64,000 bases of DNA from Nectonema munidae (lineage: Eukaryota; Nematomorpha; Nectonematoida; Nectonematidae), in NCBI GenBank assembly GCA_030549495.1, contig JAUIRK010000708.1, forward strand, positions 186,001 through 250,000, read 5' to 3'. Both the position numbers and the translations under genes were made by a program. The notes below the pieces were generated by a model, which saw nothing but the letters and a program-made list of their open reading frames with translations, was not told where the DNA came from and made no database searches. Positions 37,201-46,339 of this stretch are shown here, piece by piece. How positions within the stretch are numbered: the first letter of the stretch is position 1; every line of letters begins with the position of its first letter.

Positions 37201-40200
37201 AATATATAAATATTTTGAATCCAAAATATATGCTAAAATAGGAAAGCTTACATGGATAAATTTTAATGTCGCGCTGATATAGAAGTCGATGATTTTGTTA
37301 GAGCTTTGTTAAAAAAAGTTTAAGCCGGATACCGGATAACCCGTTTTTGAAAAGGGTCGCATTCAGATATCCAAACATAAGATTCCTCAATACACTATTT
37401 AAATTTGACTTTTAAAAAAATTGAAAAGCTTAAATTAAAACTATTATAGAGGGCTTGAATTATTTTTTGTATTATTATCATTTTAATTTTGAATTAGAGT
37501 TCATTTTCTAAAGCAGGAATTTGTTTTAATAAACTTATTTTTTTGCAAAATCTTTAAAATTTTTAATTTAACACAGCGAATACAATTATTTTAATTAAGA
37601 GGATAAATAATACTATTTTATATCAACTTAAAAAACATCATTAAAAATTTTCAAAGTTTGATTTAAAATTTTTCAACTGTATTTTATTTTGAAATATTTT
37701 TAAAATTTATTCAAATTTTAAATATTTCGTCATTTGTGAAAAAGTAAAAAAGTTTTAAACTCAAAGTTTAAATGAATTGATTTAGAAAATAAAATTTAAT
37801 ATATTTTTTTATTTTCAAGTAATTAACATTTGAAGTATATATTTATTTTGAATTGGTAAGTACTAGAGCTTCTGTCTCGATTCTCGAGAATTTTAGAATT
37901 TTTTTATTTCTTGATTCTCGAAAAATTCTTGTCGAGACTCTAGAATTAAAAAAAATTTTATTACTGAAAACATGTTAAATTTTGAATAAATATTAATAAA
38001 AAATAAATAATTATGTGTAATGCACGATCAACTTTTGAATATTCCAATTTTGAAGAAATTTTAGAATGTGCAAAAAGTATTTTTGATAAAATTATTTCTC
38101 ATCATTCGAAGCATGGAACTGTTATACAAGAAAGCCAAATTCAAGTCGAATCTGTTGATTAGTTTGAAGAAGAATCTCTAAGTTTAAATTGAGAAATTAA
38201 AGAATTCATGTGTGATAAAAAAAGAAGAAAAAGTTAGTACAATAGAAGAACTACAGATGTTCAAACAAAACAAAAATTTTGATTTATCAGAATCGATGCA
38301 ATTGTTAAAAAATTCTCTTTTATGCATCCAACCAACTTCTTGTCAATGGGGAAGAATTTTATCTCCAAAACGATTGAGTTTGAAAAACGAAACTTTAAAT
38401 GCTCTTGTTTTTTTTAAAAATTATTTTACTAATAAAACAAAATATTTTTTTCGTAAAATATTTTTAATATTTTTTAACTTCTCGAAACTTTTCTCGAGTC
38501 TCGAGAATCATATTTTTTTTTTCTCGTTTCTAGAGAATTAAATTTTATCGAGAAAACAGAAGCTCTAAAAGTACTAGATAAAAAAATATTTGACATGAAA
38601 GGTCAAATCCTCTTATTCAAAAATGTTATCTTTAATTTCTCCAAAATTGGATGAGTTTTATTAATAATTTTATTTTGGTGTTATTGCTCAAAATAATAAT
38701 AATTTAACATTCGTTATCTGGCCGGATTATCCGAATAACCCGTAGAATTTAAAGTAAGACCAGATTTCGCATACTCCGATATTGGATAGTAAAATTTTAG
38801 CTGGATACTTCGCGGATATCCGGTACATCCCTAAAAATGACTCTTGGCGTTGTTTTAAAACGTGGCAAAACTTTCATGTATTTGTCAGCCAATGATATTG
38901 AGGTATTAATAAGATTGATAGATGTTAATCATTCTCTAAAAATAAGGAATTTCAGTTCACGTCAAAATGAATTAATAATTTGAAAACATTTCAGACCGCA
39001 AGATCTCCCTAGACGAATTCCCGCACTCCATCTACATCCACAATTTTGCTGGTTCCAGAACTTCAACGTGTCTCTTGCTCAAAAAGTGGCTCTTCTCGCC
39101 ATTCATAGAAGCTTCCTTGGACGCTTATCCCCTGGCTTTGAAGTACTTTTATCACGATGTAAGTATGGCATCAGTCCACTTCTTTTCCATATCCTTTGCA
39201 TCATCAAAAAGAAGACGTGTGTAAATCCACATATATTATATATTCAACAAGTTATCCTCTTTTTTGTCACGATAGGGAGGGTAGAGCACTACGCAAACTC
39301 TTTGATCTGATTGGATCAAAATGTTTCAATAATTTCTTAATTTTCACCAATCAATTTAGTCGAGGGTATAGTTTATGTCTCGAGATTTCTTGAGACTCAA
39401 ATGATTTTCTTGATTCTCAAAAAAGAACACACGAGAGACGCGAGAAAAGTATTCCCTATGTTTTTAATTTTTATTCAATGAAAATAAAGAAAAAATTTTT
39501 AATACAATTGAAGCTTCTAAAATTATGAGAATCCCTTGCAACCATTACAAAATGCTTCGCTATCTTTCCAATCTACATCTTGTGAATGTGAGAGAAAATT
39601 TTAAATTGTATGTACCATTTTAACTACAAGGTTTCTGGCTCAATCAATCAGAAAGCGGTTCAATTCTGTCTTCTCGGTTGACACACTCCATTGTATTTCT
39701 ACTTTTAGAATTTTTGTAGTATGAGAGAAATCTATAAAGTTGTTCGAAACTCTAATGTTGCCGTAAATTGCATAACTGCAAAAAGAATAGGGCACATTAA
39801 CACATGTGGATGTTAAGTGAGTAAGAAGATATTTTTCGCCAATGTCCTACAATAGTGGATCTAGGAATTTATTGTAAGGGAAGTTCTTATCCCAGATATA
39901 TAGCAATAGATCAATGCTTATTTCATGATATGATAGCATAATATAGGAAACTTTATTACCTCCACCGAATCAAATGCCAATAACTCTAAATTAGACATAT
40001 GATTGGCTGTTTTATCAAGTGTTAGGAAAGCTAGGCAAGAATAAGTTATGGTTTTTTCAAAGAAGAGTTTATACCTAAAATATCCAGGCTCGAACATAAT
40101 GGGAAAAAACTATTGGTAAACATGGAAAAAAGTTTGCTCTGATTTTAATTATTTACATTCTCTTTTTGTTTCTTGTGCAAATTGTCTTTGACTGACAGGA

Positions 40201-43200
40201 AGGGAAACATCACTTTGGTTCATCCTTGATGTTTTACCTAGAATAATTATTCCGCCTCCGATTTCATAAAAAGTTACACGTTCATATGTGAAATTCATAG
40301 ACACTTTTGGTGTGCAGCGTTGCAAGACACAACATAATTAACGTTTATCATTTTAGCCCAAACCTTAAATTTTTGCAACGCAAAAAATCTATGATGCTAA
40401 AAAATCAATAAAATGAAAGAATAAGCTTTTTTATTTTACTTTGCCTGTAAAGGAGCAAAACTCAGTTTATGAGTAGATTGTTTTAGGAAAAAATGTAAAC
40501 CACATCATACATTTGAGAAATTTCTTAGGATAAATTCAATTTATTAATAGTATTGTTTTGTCTTAGATAAAAAGGTTATAGAGAATCTTTTTGAAGACAG
40601 TGCAAGAAAGAGAGTAAACTACAAATACAAACCAATATGACATTTTAATAAATTATCTTTAAGAAAATAGGTTAAACGCTTTGCTAAATGTCTAAAATTC
40701 AGGAAATCTTTTACTGACTATCTAAAATTGACATTCACAAACGACCTTGAAATATGGAACATGTCATCACACTTTTTGGCGATGTATACTGTTTGAGACA
40801 CAGATGTTGCGTAATTATAAAATTTTAAAGTCAAAGACTTAAAAATTATAAATAAATGGTATCGAAGTCTCCAAATATTTTTCGGTAGAACTGTCTGAAA
40901 CTGTCTCGTATCACACACATATTGGTAAAAATGGTTGCCCGTGTAAATACTATAAAGCTAAGAAGAAAGGGAAGGATTATGATATTTAGATTTTTAAAAT
41001 TAATAAAATAATGCTGCGTTTGAACGTAAAAAATGTATCAACAATTCACTGAAAATTGTATTATTTCTTTGTGAAGGAGTTGCTATGCAACTTCATTTTG
41101 AAAGGAAAAATGGCCCTATGCACGATAAGATCTGCCTACATTAGTGATAGTGGGGGTGGGGGCATCGTCAAAATTAAGTGTGGAAAATGATTACCCATTT
41201 TGGCTATACACAATACAATTGCACTGGACACACTCATTCGCATTCCTATTGAAAATTTAATATCAGGACATACTGACAATGTTTTTTTACCATATGTGTT
41301 GCTGTGAATATCTCCCATCTTTCAAAGTTTTTAAGATGTTTTTATTCATTTTTTGTTTTTCATCGTTTTGAAAATTTGAGTATAAGTAATGACTCGTTTA
41401 TCACTCGGCGTTGTGCAATGACTTCCGAATCCAGGCCAAGTTCTCGTCTCGCGTGGTCCATGATCTCAACAGGCTCATTCTCTTGACAACACAAAATGAA
41501 GGCTTGACCACTGTTACTCAGAAACACCGAAATTTGATTGAGTGCTTTATAAATCACTTTATCACCTCTCCCTTCTCCGCCATTCCATGAAGCTGAGATT
41601 CCTTCGGCATTATCTTCGTCACCTGTCGGAACATATGGCGGATTGAAAATGATTAGGTTTAGTGAGTGGTGAAGATGATTGCTGAAAGATTCGCACAAAT
41701 CCGAATTGACTACATCAAAGATATGAAGTTGGTGCTTATTCAAGGCAAGTGTTGATGTAGTGCACCTACACGCGTCCATATTGATGTCACAGCATAGGAA
41801 CAAACAGACTTTATTTGCAAGTAGTCTAGACATGAATGACGTAAGAACACCACTTCCACAACCCATTTCCAGAATCATTAGAAAATTCGTGCTTCGAGAA
41901 GGATACAACACTGGGATCTCCTTTTGTAAGGTGTCCATGAAGAAAAATGTGTCTTCGCTTGGACTGTAAACATTTGGATGCGACGCATACTCAGGAGTTG
42001 ATATGTAGGGTGAATGATCATGGGGAATGCCGTGACTGTCTTCTCTCTCCAAATCACCAGCCATATTTCTTATCATTTGCGAGTGAAGCTTGAAATTTTG
42101 TTTGTTACTGCACACTTCGTCTAAACATTAAAAAACAAGTTGCTGTAAAGTAACAAATTTTTGTGAGGAGTTTAATTATAATTCAGAGTTTGAGATTTTT
42201 TTTATCAAATTTTTTAGAACATTTATAATATTTTATATATAGAATTAAAAATCAAAGAAGTTTTAGAGCATTCTATAGAGCGACTCTTTATGGTTATCAT
42301 CTGTGGATAATGAACGATTCAGTATATTGTTTACTTTTGACTTGGTGCATTCTATGCCATCCGGTAAAAATTGTTCCACTCTTTCATGGTCGTGACATGC
42401 CTATAATTAAACCCGTGAGTATTTGACACACCATAATTAAACACACATATGTTTGAATTGAGTGTGTCTTTTTACGAAAATAACCCAGAATAAAGCAAAA
42501 TCTCAAAACTTTTTAAAATTTCGTTTATTCAAAAAAATTATAAAATGTTTTTAACTATTTAAAATGATCGCATTATTTAAATTTGTTTGGAAAAAAGATA
42601 TTAAAAATTTTTGAAAATATTTCTGTAAAAAGTGACATCTTTTGATGGAGTGATTTGACAATAATTAGGCTGACAAAGACATGATCTCCAAAATTGTTTG
42701 ATCCAATTTTTGTGGTGACCCAACATTTGCTGGTGGTTTAATTGGAAAACGTAAGAATCGTACTTCTTATAACATTGCTCAGAATTTTGTCTAATGTTAC
42801 ATTTTACATACTAATTTTTTGAAAATGAAAAATCAGTTCTTCTAAATTAAAAAAAATTTTTTTTTTTAATTTTTAACGATATTTTAAAGATTCACTCTCC
42901 TTAGTTTATCTTCGCAAGTCCTGGCAAGTGAAGATTTTGTTTAGAGCTACTTAATGTTCATTTAACATTTTAGTCAAAAAAAAAATCATATTCAATTTTG
43001 CTTTCTTTCTCACCATCATAATTACCTAAATACTTTTTTTCATAGACAAATGTAAGTGATAGCTTTTACACTTTGTATGTCTTCACCATTCTATATTATA
43101 CCATTTTTAGTTCTATTTTGTCCTTTTGCAATCACGTGTTTTTTTTAATAATATTTAAAGTCAACAAAAAGATATTACTAAATTAAAGTAAATAAAGAAA

Positions 43201-45863
43201 AATAAGAATATTACGGTAAATCAAGAAATTTTCTCTGAAGTTAAATTTTGTGGCTTGCGAGTTGAAAAGTTTTTGCGTGGTGTTCTTTTTGCAAGCAATC
43301 ACATACAAAATTATCTTCATATGTTATACTTATTTTTATCTTTAAGGGTTTCGGATTAATATACCCGTGTGTTATATTTTCGCCAAAATTTCATAATTTA
43401 TAGTATTTAAGAAATAATAAACATTTGTAATATTTTAATTGGTAATTCTTTTTGAAAAATTTAAAAAAGTTACCATGATAATAATCTTTTAATATAAAAA
43501 AACTTAAATAAAAATTACATATCTTAAAGGAATATAAACACAACAACATCAAAAATTTTAATTCAAATAAAATTTGAAAAAAGGCCAAATAGAATTGAAA
43601 ACAAAAACAAAATAGAACTAAAAATCGAGCATATATAACTTTTATCTATTACGAGAGTTTTTTTTTATAATGAAGCAACAACTCTTTTTCAGGCACTCAA
43701 CCAAGTGGAAATCGCGTCTCCGGAATCCCTTCCTCCAGAAGCTTGCGCCGACCTTAAATCCCTCGAGAAGAGCTACAACATGCGCGAGTACCTTAAGCTC
43801 ATTCGACGAGTCCACCCCGAATACAACTCCCTTCACTTTCCGCATTGCGAGTGCAGCGCTCGCAAGCACGGAAACATCGTGCTCGTCGTTTCCGCTTCCC
43901 GCCTCCAACTCAAGGCCTGCAGACTTGACGGCACCCCACAAGTACGCGCCCTTCTTTGTAGTGTGTGTCTCATTTACGCTGTCATCGTGGGAGCGAGATG
44001 ATGTAAAGGGATTCAAATAAGCTGATTGGCTATTCTAGATAAACATTACTTGTAGAAGTACCAAACTAATTATTATCAAAAATTGTTGAATTTTTGACGT
44101 AAAGAAAAATTTGAAGTTTTGCCATTAAAAAGACTCGCTCATTAAATTATATTTAAAAATTTTTAGTTTTGAGTAAAATAACTATAGTTTTAAAATAATG
44201 TGTTTTGTTTTATAGTAATAATTTTTTAGGTTTTTGTTGACCTAAGAAATTATTTTTGAATTTTATGACGTAAAAAGTTGCAAAAAAAAAGAAAGAAAAA
44301 TGGGTACAACTAGTTTAAAATTGCTTTACAGTGACTTTTTTCTTCTTTTTTTAGATCTTTTTCTTCCCTTATTGATATATTTTCGACCTGAAAGGAGTGT
44401 ATTCAGAGCCCGCGCTACCTATTAAATTTTGCGGCACAAGCCCCCTCCCCCAACTATTTCTCAAGCCCCCAGCTAATTTTCAAGCTCCCCTAAAAAATGT
44501 TCATTACCCTAAAAAATATGACAATCATCTAGCATTCATGATGATTTCTTTCATGAAAATGTAATGCGTATAGATATGGCTTGACAAATACGTCATATGC
44601 AAGGATGTTTTATTCGAAGAAAATTTTTGATGAAAATGAAATCATTAATAGACAATAAAAGTCTAAATTCAAGTTTTGAATGATAATAATTACTATTTAA
44701 ACGTGAAATAAAATCATTGACAATATTTTAGTTTTCTAAAAACAGTTTTACACAAAATAAGTTTTTGACTTTTTAATGACTTAATATTTTTTTGACCTTA
44801 TTGACCTAAAAAATCCAAAAAAGAGAAGAAAATATAGTTCAAACTTTTGTTCGCCCTGATAATCACATAAATTATTTGAAGACGATTTTTGCTATTGAAA
44901 TACAAATTGAATAAAAAAAGAATTAGATAATAAATAATAGTACTTAATCCCTTTGTAAATACACCAAGTAAAGATGATCTCCCTCTATCTCAAAATAAGA
45001 CAGAGATTGTCATTACAAGTTCCAAAAAATTTTATTGACAGGAAAATTTTAGATTTTCAAACTACACGATCATAGCACTACTATTCAAACTATGTTAACC
45101 AAGATGGCTTACTTTTTTCTTTAGTTTAGTTCGTATTGTTTTGAAGAATGAAGTTACTTGTGATTTATATTTTTTGTTTCAAGTGTATAATAAATGTGAA
45201 TCGGGTAGTTATTTTTAAAGGAAATTTCTTAATTAACAATTTTTTTCATGATTAGATTTTTTAAAACGTATGACTAAATTTAGATGAAGAAAATAAATTG
45301 CTTTATTATATTCTAAAAGACAGAATTTATAAACTTTCAATGAAATTCTCCTTAAATTTTTTTTACAATTATATCAAAAATCATTTTGTTCAGATCTTTA
45401 AAACTCTTGTCTTTGCTATTTTACTCCGTTCATTTCATTTTCCATTTTTGTTTCGATTTCTTTTCAGAATGAAGTTATCGAGATTCGCGTCTCCCAGATC
45501 CAAAGTTGTGACTTTGATAACGAAAACTCATCCTTCTCATTTACCTATCTTCCAAATCTTGCTCGTAAGAGCAGCAAAAACGCGTCCACACTACATGTGT
45601 CATCCTCTTCCAAAGACGGTAGGGCAGAAGAAAATCTTAGCCAAAATCACGCAAATCTGGCGCCAAGCAACGGCAGTGACCAACAAGCCAACATCGCGAA
45701 TAACAACAAAAATGGGCATTTATCCTCACCACCTCTACACACCGCCAAAAAGGCTTGCAGCAAGGAATTGACACTTTTCTCTCCATTTTGCTATTTCATG
45801 TATGAAGTTGTGCAACGCACAAGTCACGAATACAACATTGAGTTGGATGGGAGTGACCAATGA
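26352..45863 (+). CDS. SNX27: Sorting nexin 27 (eight coding exons, complete)
   Basis: Endosomal cargo adaptor that links PDZ-motif receptors to retromer for recycling to the plasma membrane. Exons: 26352-26563, 32708-32999, 33700-33892, 33949-34013, 36740-36923, 38995-39158, 43693-43941, 45468-45863; all introns are GT..AG, phases agree, and the total is 584 codons plus stop (human about 541). PDZ at about 7-102, with the GFGF loop at 19-22 and [17 protein letters not shown], the retromer-contacting hairpin region, unchanged from vertebrates as I recall them. PX at about 146-252, with RRYREF (182-187) and FPGKWPF (206-212), the PI3P-binding region. FERM-like F1-F3 from about 255 to the end ([25 protein letters not shown]). 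Exon 8 has a Ser/Asn-rich insertion of about 70 residues inside F3. N6AMT1 lies antisense in intron 6. Product assignment is firm; exact UTRs are unknown. Confidence 0.95.
27299..27428 (-). mobile_element. 130-bp TTAA-flanked MITE, copy A (piggyBac-like)
   Basis: CCCATTTAAGACCA at one end and TGGTCGTAAATGGG at the other, with TTAA directly outside both (27295-27298, 27429-27432). In reverse complement it matches 35133-35262 with about four differences over 130 bases. The interior repeats the motif CGTCTGC three times. TTAA target and CCC/GGG ends point to piggyBac mobilisation. Confidence 0.85.
27848..27971 (+). repeat. tRNA-derived SINE, copy 3
   Basis: GGGCGTGAGGAATTTTGG, a deletion in the D/anticodon region, then ACTCAAGGTCTTGG and GTTCGATCC. 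It shares the tRNA-unrelated tail (GAATTGTGCCTTCTCGATG, AAAACACCCC) with copy 1. Sense orientation in SNX27 intron 1. Confidence 0.65.
28275..30085 (-). mobile_element. Decayed transposon-like gene with D..CxxH signature, unnamed family
   Basis: The minus strand reads, in order: [20 protein letters not shown] (30060), [20 protein letters not shown] (29960), [15 protein letters not shown] (29790), [19 protein letters not shown] (29370), [20 protein letters not shown] (29130), [14 protein letters not shown] (29060), [20 protein letters not shown] (28720) and, further on, [18 protein letters not shown] (28620). I recall the same order in uncharacterised multicopy arthropod and cnidarian proteins. 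The SDTTSSNTG...CRHHI spacing recalls the second Asp and CxxH motif of RNase-H-fold transposases, so a DDE role is an inference. Several breaks are present; no terminal repeats found. It lies antisense in SNX27 intron 1. Confidence 0.6.
30640..31380. other. Extreme T-rich tract, probably poor sequence
   Basis: About 700 bases of near-continuous T runs with scattered G, including a run of roughly 58 Ts at 31200-31258. The pattern (short real-looking words separated by overlong homopolymers) looks like an unpolished long-read consensus. Open frames here (31.0-31.3 kb) are low-complexity Phe runs and are not genes. Confidence 0.7.
31588..31729 (-). repeat. GAGTC-rich dispersed repeat, copy 1
   Basis: In reverse complement: GGGGAGTTGGAGTCTGGG, ATATCTAATAAAAGTTAGGAG, TCGGGTTTTTTAAG, GAGTCAGTCGG, and an end CTGGTTCCCCAG. 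The copy at 55389 has the same order (GGAGTC, TCGCTATCTAATAAGA, TTTAGGAGTC, GGGTTTTTTAAAG, GAGTCGG). Repeated GGAGTCGG-type words suggest subterminal transposase sites of a non-autonomous element. Confidence 0.5.
32708..32999 (+). CDS. SNX27: SNX27 exon 2 (end of PDZ, linker, start of PX)
   Basis: Follows TTTTTTAAG; completes Val71 and reads [18 protein letters not shown] to LTLTVLSV (PDZ end), then a low-conservation linker, then [11 protein letters not shown] (PX start). Donor GTATGG after GTG. Confidence 0.9.
33000..33699 (+). other. SNX27 intron 2
   Basis: GTATGG..TGATTGCAG; AT-rich, nothing else recognised. Confidence 0.7.
33700..33892 (+). CDS. SNX27: SNX27 exon 3 (PX core)
   Basis: [19 protein letters not shown] through [20 protein letters not shown] to NYLET; contains the phosphoinositide-binding basic residues. 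Ends one base into the next codon before GTTTCC, an imperfect donor that is supported by phase and homology. Confidence 0.93.
33949..34013 (+). CDS. SNX27: SNX27 exon 4 (PX end)
   Basis: 65-bp exon after a 56-bp intron (TTTCTTAG acceptor): [20 protein letters not shown] then NE, matching the vertebrate VCSIRV...IMQEFL block. Donor GTAAGC. Confidence 0.93.
34178..34250 (+). repeat. GTT-led dispersed repeat with hairpin, copy B
   Basis: (TTG)n then TCAGCCCATATGTTACACT and ATCAGTTCAAAA, matching 23722-23800. GTTACACT (34204-34211) pairs with AGTGTAAT (34223-34230) over an 11-base loop; relative to copy A one T-A pair has become C-G. Confidence 0.55.
35133..35262 (+). mobile_element. 130-bp TTAA-flanked MITE, copy B (piggyBac-like)
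   Basis: CCCATTTACGACCA ... TGGTCTTAAATGGG with TTAA on both sides (35129-35132, 35263-35266). About 97% identical to copy A but in the opposite orientation, so insertion is recent. It lies in SNX27 intron 4; copy A lies in intron 1. Confidence 0.87.
36081..36145. mobile_element. Possible hAT terminal sequence
   Basis: GGGTTTTTCAACCGTGGGC and AGTAGCTCACTTTTGGG resemble the CAGTGGTTTTTCAACC-type ends of hAT MITEs. No opposite end found. Confidence 0.3.
36740..36923 (+). CDS. SNX27: SNX27 exon 5 (FERM-like F1)
   Basis: [18 protein letters not shown] through [20 protein letters not shown]; the ubiquitin-like F1 lobe. Acceptor TTGCAACAG, donor GTAAGT, ends one base into Asp. Markedly GC-richer than exon 1. 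Confidence 0.93.
37866..38568 (+). mobile_element. hAT deletion derivative with transposase C-terminus
   Basis: Inverted ends GAGCTTCTGT / ACAGAAGCTC, flanked by the 8-base repeat AAGTACTA (37858-37865 and 38569-38576). TCTCGAGAATT-type words repeat near both ends. 38212-38415 reads [31 protein letters not shown] and [14 protein letters not shown], the hAT C-terminal dimerisation region. The catalytic part is missing. It lies in SNX27 intron 5. A partly similar stretch (CTCGAGATTTCTTGAGACTC) is at about 39377. Confidence 0.7.
38710..38832. mobile_element. hAT-like terminal sequence around the nested copy
   Basis: In reverse complement, TTAGGGATGTACCGGATATC then CGCGAAGTATCC. CCGGATACCGGATAACCCG at 37324 may be part of the other side, in which case the hAT copy at 37866 sits inside this older element. 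The left end is not clear. Confidence 0.4.
38995..39158 (+). CDS. SNX27: SNX27 exon 6 (FERM-like F1/F2)
   Basis: [41 protein letters not shown]; donor GTAAGT at 39159. Matches the vertebrate NEFPHKLYIQNY ... LTIRKWLF block. Confidence 0.93.
41341..41346 (-). promoter_or_regulatory. Polyadenylation signal candidate of N6AMT1
   Basis: AATAAA on the minus strand, 14 bases past the stop codon; a very short 3' UTR if used. Confidence 0.4.
41360..42115 (-). CDS. N6AMT1: N6AMT1/HEMK2-type methyltransferase, nested in SNX27 intron 6
   Basis: 251 residues. Class I SAM-dependent fold: [10 protein letters not shown] (52-61, like PAEDTFLLLD in human), motif [10 protein letters not shown] (81-89), the acidic D110 after beta 2 (CCDIN), NPPY at 158-161 that positions a glutamine amide, and [13 protein letters not shown] (172-184), as in the human GIEAAWAGG stretch. 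The family, with its partner TRMT112, methylates the GGQ glutamine of release factor eRF1 in the cytoplasm; other substrates have been reported. The first Met gives an N-terminal extension; MAGDLERED at residue 18 looks more like the human start and may be the true one. An acceptor-like TTTAATGTTTAG lies just upstream, so a 5' exon is possible. Single coding exon. Confidence 0.92.
   Translation of the reverse strand: MCSNKQNFKLHSQMIRNMAGDLEREDSHGIPHDHSPYISTPEYASHPNVYSPSEDTFFFMDTLQKEIPVLYPSRSTNFLMILEMGCGSGVLTSFMSRLLANKVCLFLCCDINMDACRCTTSTLALNKHQLHIFDVVNSDLCESFSNHLHHSLNLIIFNPPYVPTGDEDNAEGISASWNGGEGRGDKVIYKALNQISVFLSNSGQAFILCCQENEPVEIMDHARRELGLDSEVIAQRRVINESLLILKFSKR
43693..43941 (+). CDS. SNX27: SNX27 exon 7 (FERM-like F2/F3)
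   Basis: [53 protein letters not shown] and [11 protein letters not shown]; 83 codons in phase 0, GC-rich. Acceptor CTTTTTCAG, donor GTACGC. Confidence 0.93.
43942..45467 (+). other. SNX27 intron 7 (1.5 kb)
   Basis: Contains the GCCCGCGCTACC repeat at 44404; the rest is AT-rich with nothing recognised. Confidence 0.7.
44404..44505 (+). repeat. GCCCGCGCTACC family hAT repeat, partial
   Basis: CAGAGCCCGCGCTACCTATT, then CCCCCTCCCCC and CAAGCCCCC runs. Same end as the hAT MITE at 12229 (reverse complement of its right arm) and the copy at 54784. No opposite end found. Confidence 0.55.
45468..45863 (+). CDS. SNX27: SNX27 exon 8 (F3 end with large insertion, stop)
   Basis: [18 protein letters not shown] and [10 protein letters not shown] match the vertebrate NQVIAFEWDEM...FCFEYA part. 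About 70 residues rich in Ser, Asn and Lys follow ([13 protein letters not shown] ... AKKACSKEL), and then [14 protein letters not shown] corresponds to FTPYFNYMHECFER. TGA at 45861-45863. Confidence 0.9.
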   Translation, partial: NEVIEIRVSQIQSCDFDNENSSFSFTYLPNLARKSSKNASTLHVSSSSKDGRAEENLSQNHANLAPSNGSDQQANIANNNKNGHLSSPPLHTAKKACSKELTLFSPFCYFMYEVVQRTSHEYNIELDGSDQ

Positions 45864-46332
45864 AAGCGAAGATTGCTGTTCCGCGAATAACAAAAGTTGC
45901 TTCCAAAAATCAAAAGACCACGCTCAACCAGTTTTAACGATACAAAATTCTTTAGCTTCTTGCAATTGAACACGTACACACAAATATGTGCGCGTGCGTG
46001 CGTATTTTCTTTGTAAGATATGAAGCCATATAATATATTTTGAAGTTTCTTTTTTTTCTGTTTTTTTTCACTCCTCTATTACAATGACTACAATTTGACT
46101 ACCTACCAAAGATTTTTTTATAGAAAAAACCATTTGTTTTTATCTTGTGTTTAATACATAAAAATAGTTTTTTCATATACACATATGTGGGCTTGTATAT
46201 TGGTTCTTTTATTTGCGAGATAAATTGATAGAATTGTTTTACTCTATCAAAAAAGGGTGATAGAAGTTTTTGTTATTCTTTGTCTTAATTTCAGTGATTA
46301 TTAATTTCTTCCTCGTATTTCATTTTTTGAAG

Positions 46333-46338
46333 AATAAA
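46333..46338 (+). promoter_or_regulatory. Polyadenylation signal candidate of SNX27
   Basis: AATAAA about 470 bases after the stop, followed by GTGTATCC. Confidence 0.5.
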
Positions 46339-46339
46339 G

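Larger units (their letters stand above)
36924..38994 (+). other. SNX27 intron 5 (2.1 kb)
   Basis: Holds the hAT deletion derivative at 37866 and another hAT-like end near 38832; the remaining sequence is AT-rich with nothing recognised. Confidence 0.7.
39159..43692 (+). other. SNX27 intron 6 (4.5 kb), host of N6AMT1
   Basis: GTAAGT..TTTTTCAG. The antisense methyltransferase gene at 41360-42115 is the only recognised gene; 39400-41300 and 42150-43690 are AT-rich with nothing identifiable. Confidence 0.75.

Noticed and set aside
43642-44020. Open frames on both strands over SNX27 exon 7
   Set aside because: They are shadows of the GC-rich exon; only the frame with FERM homology is supported.
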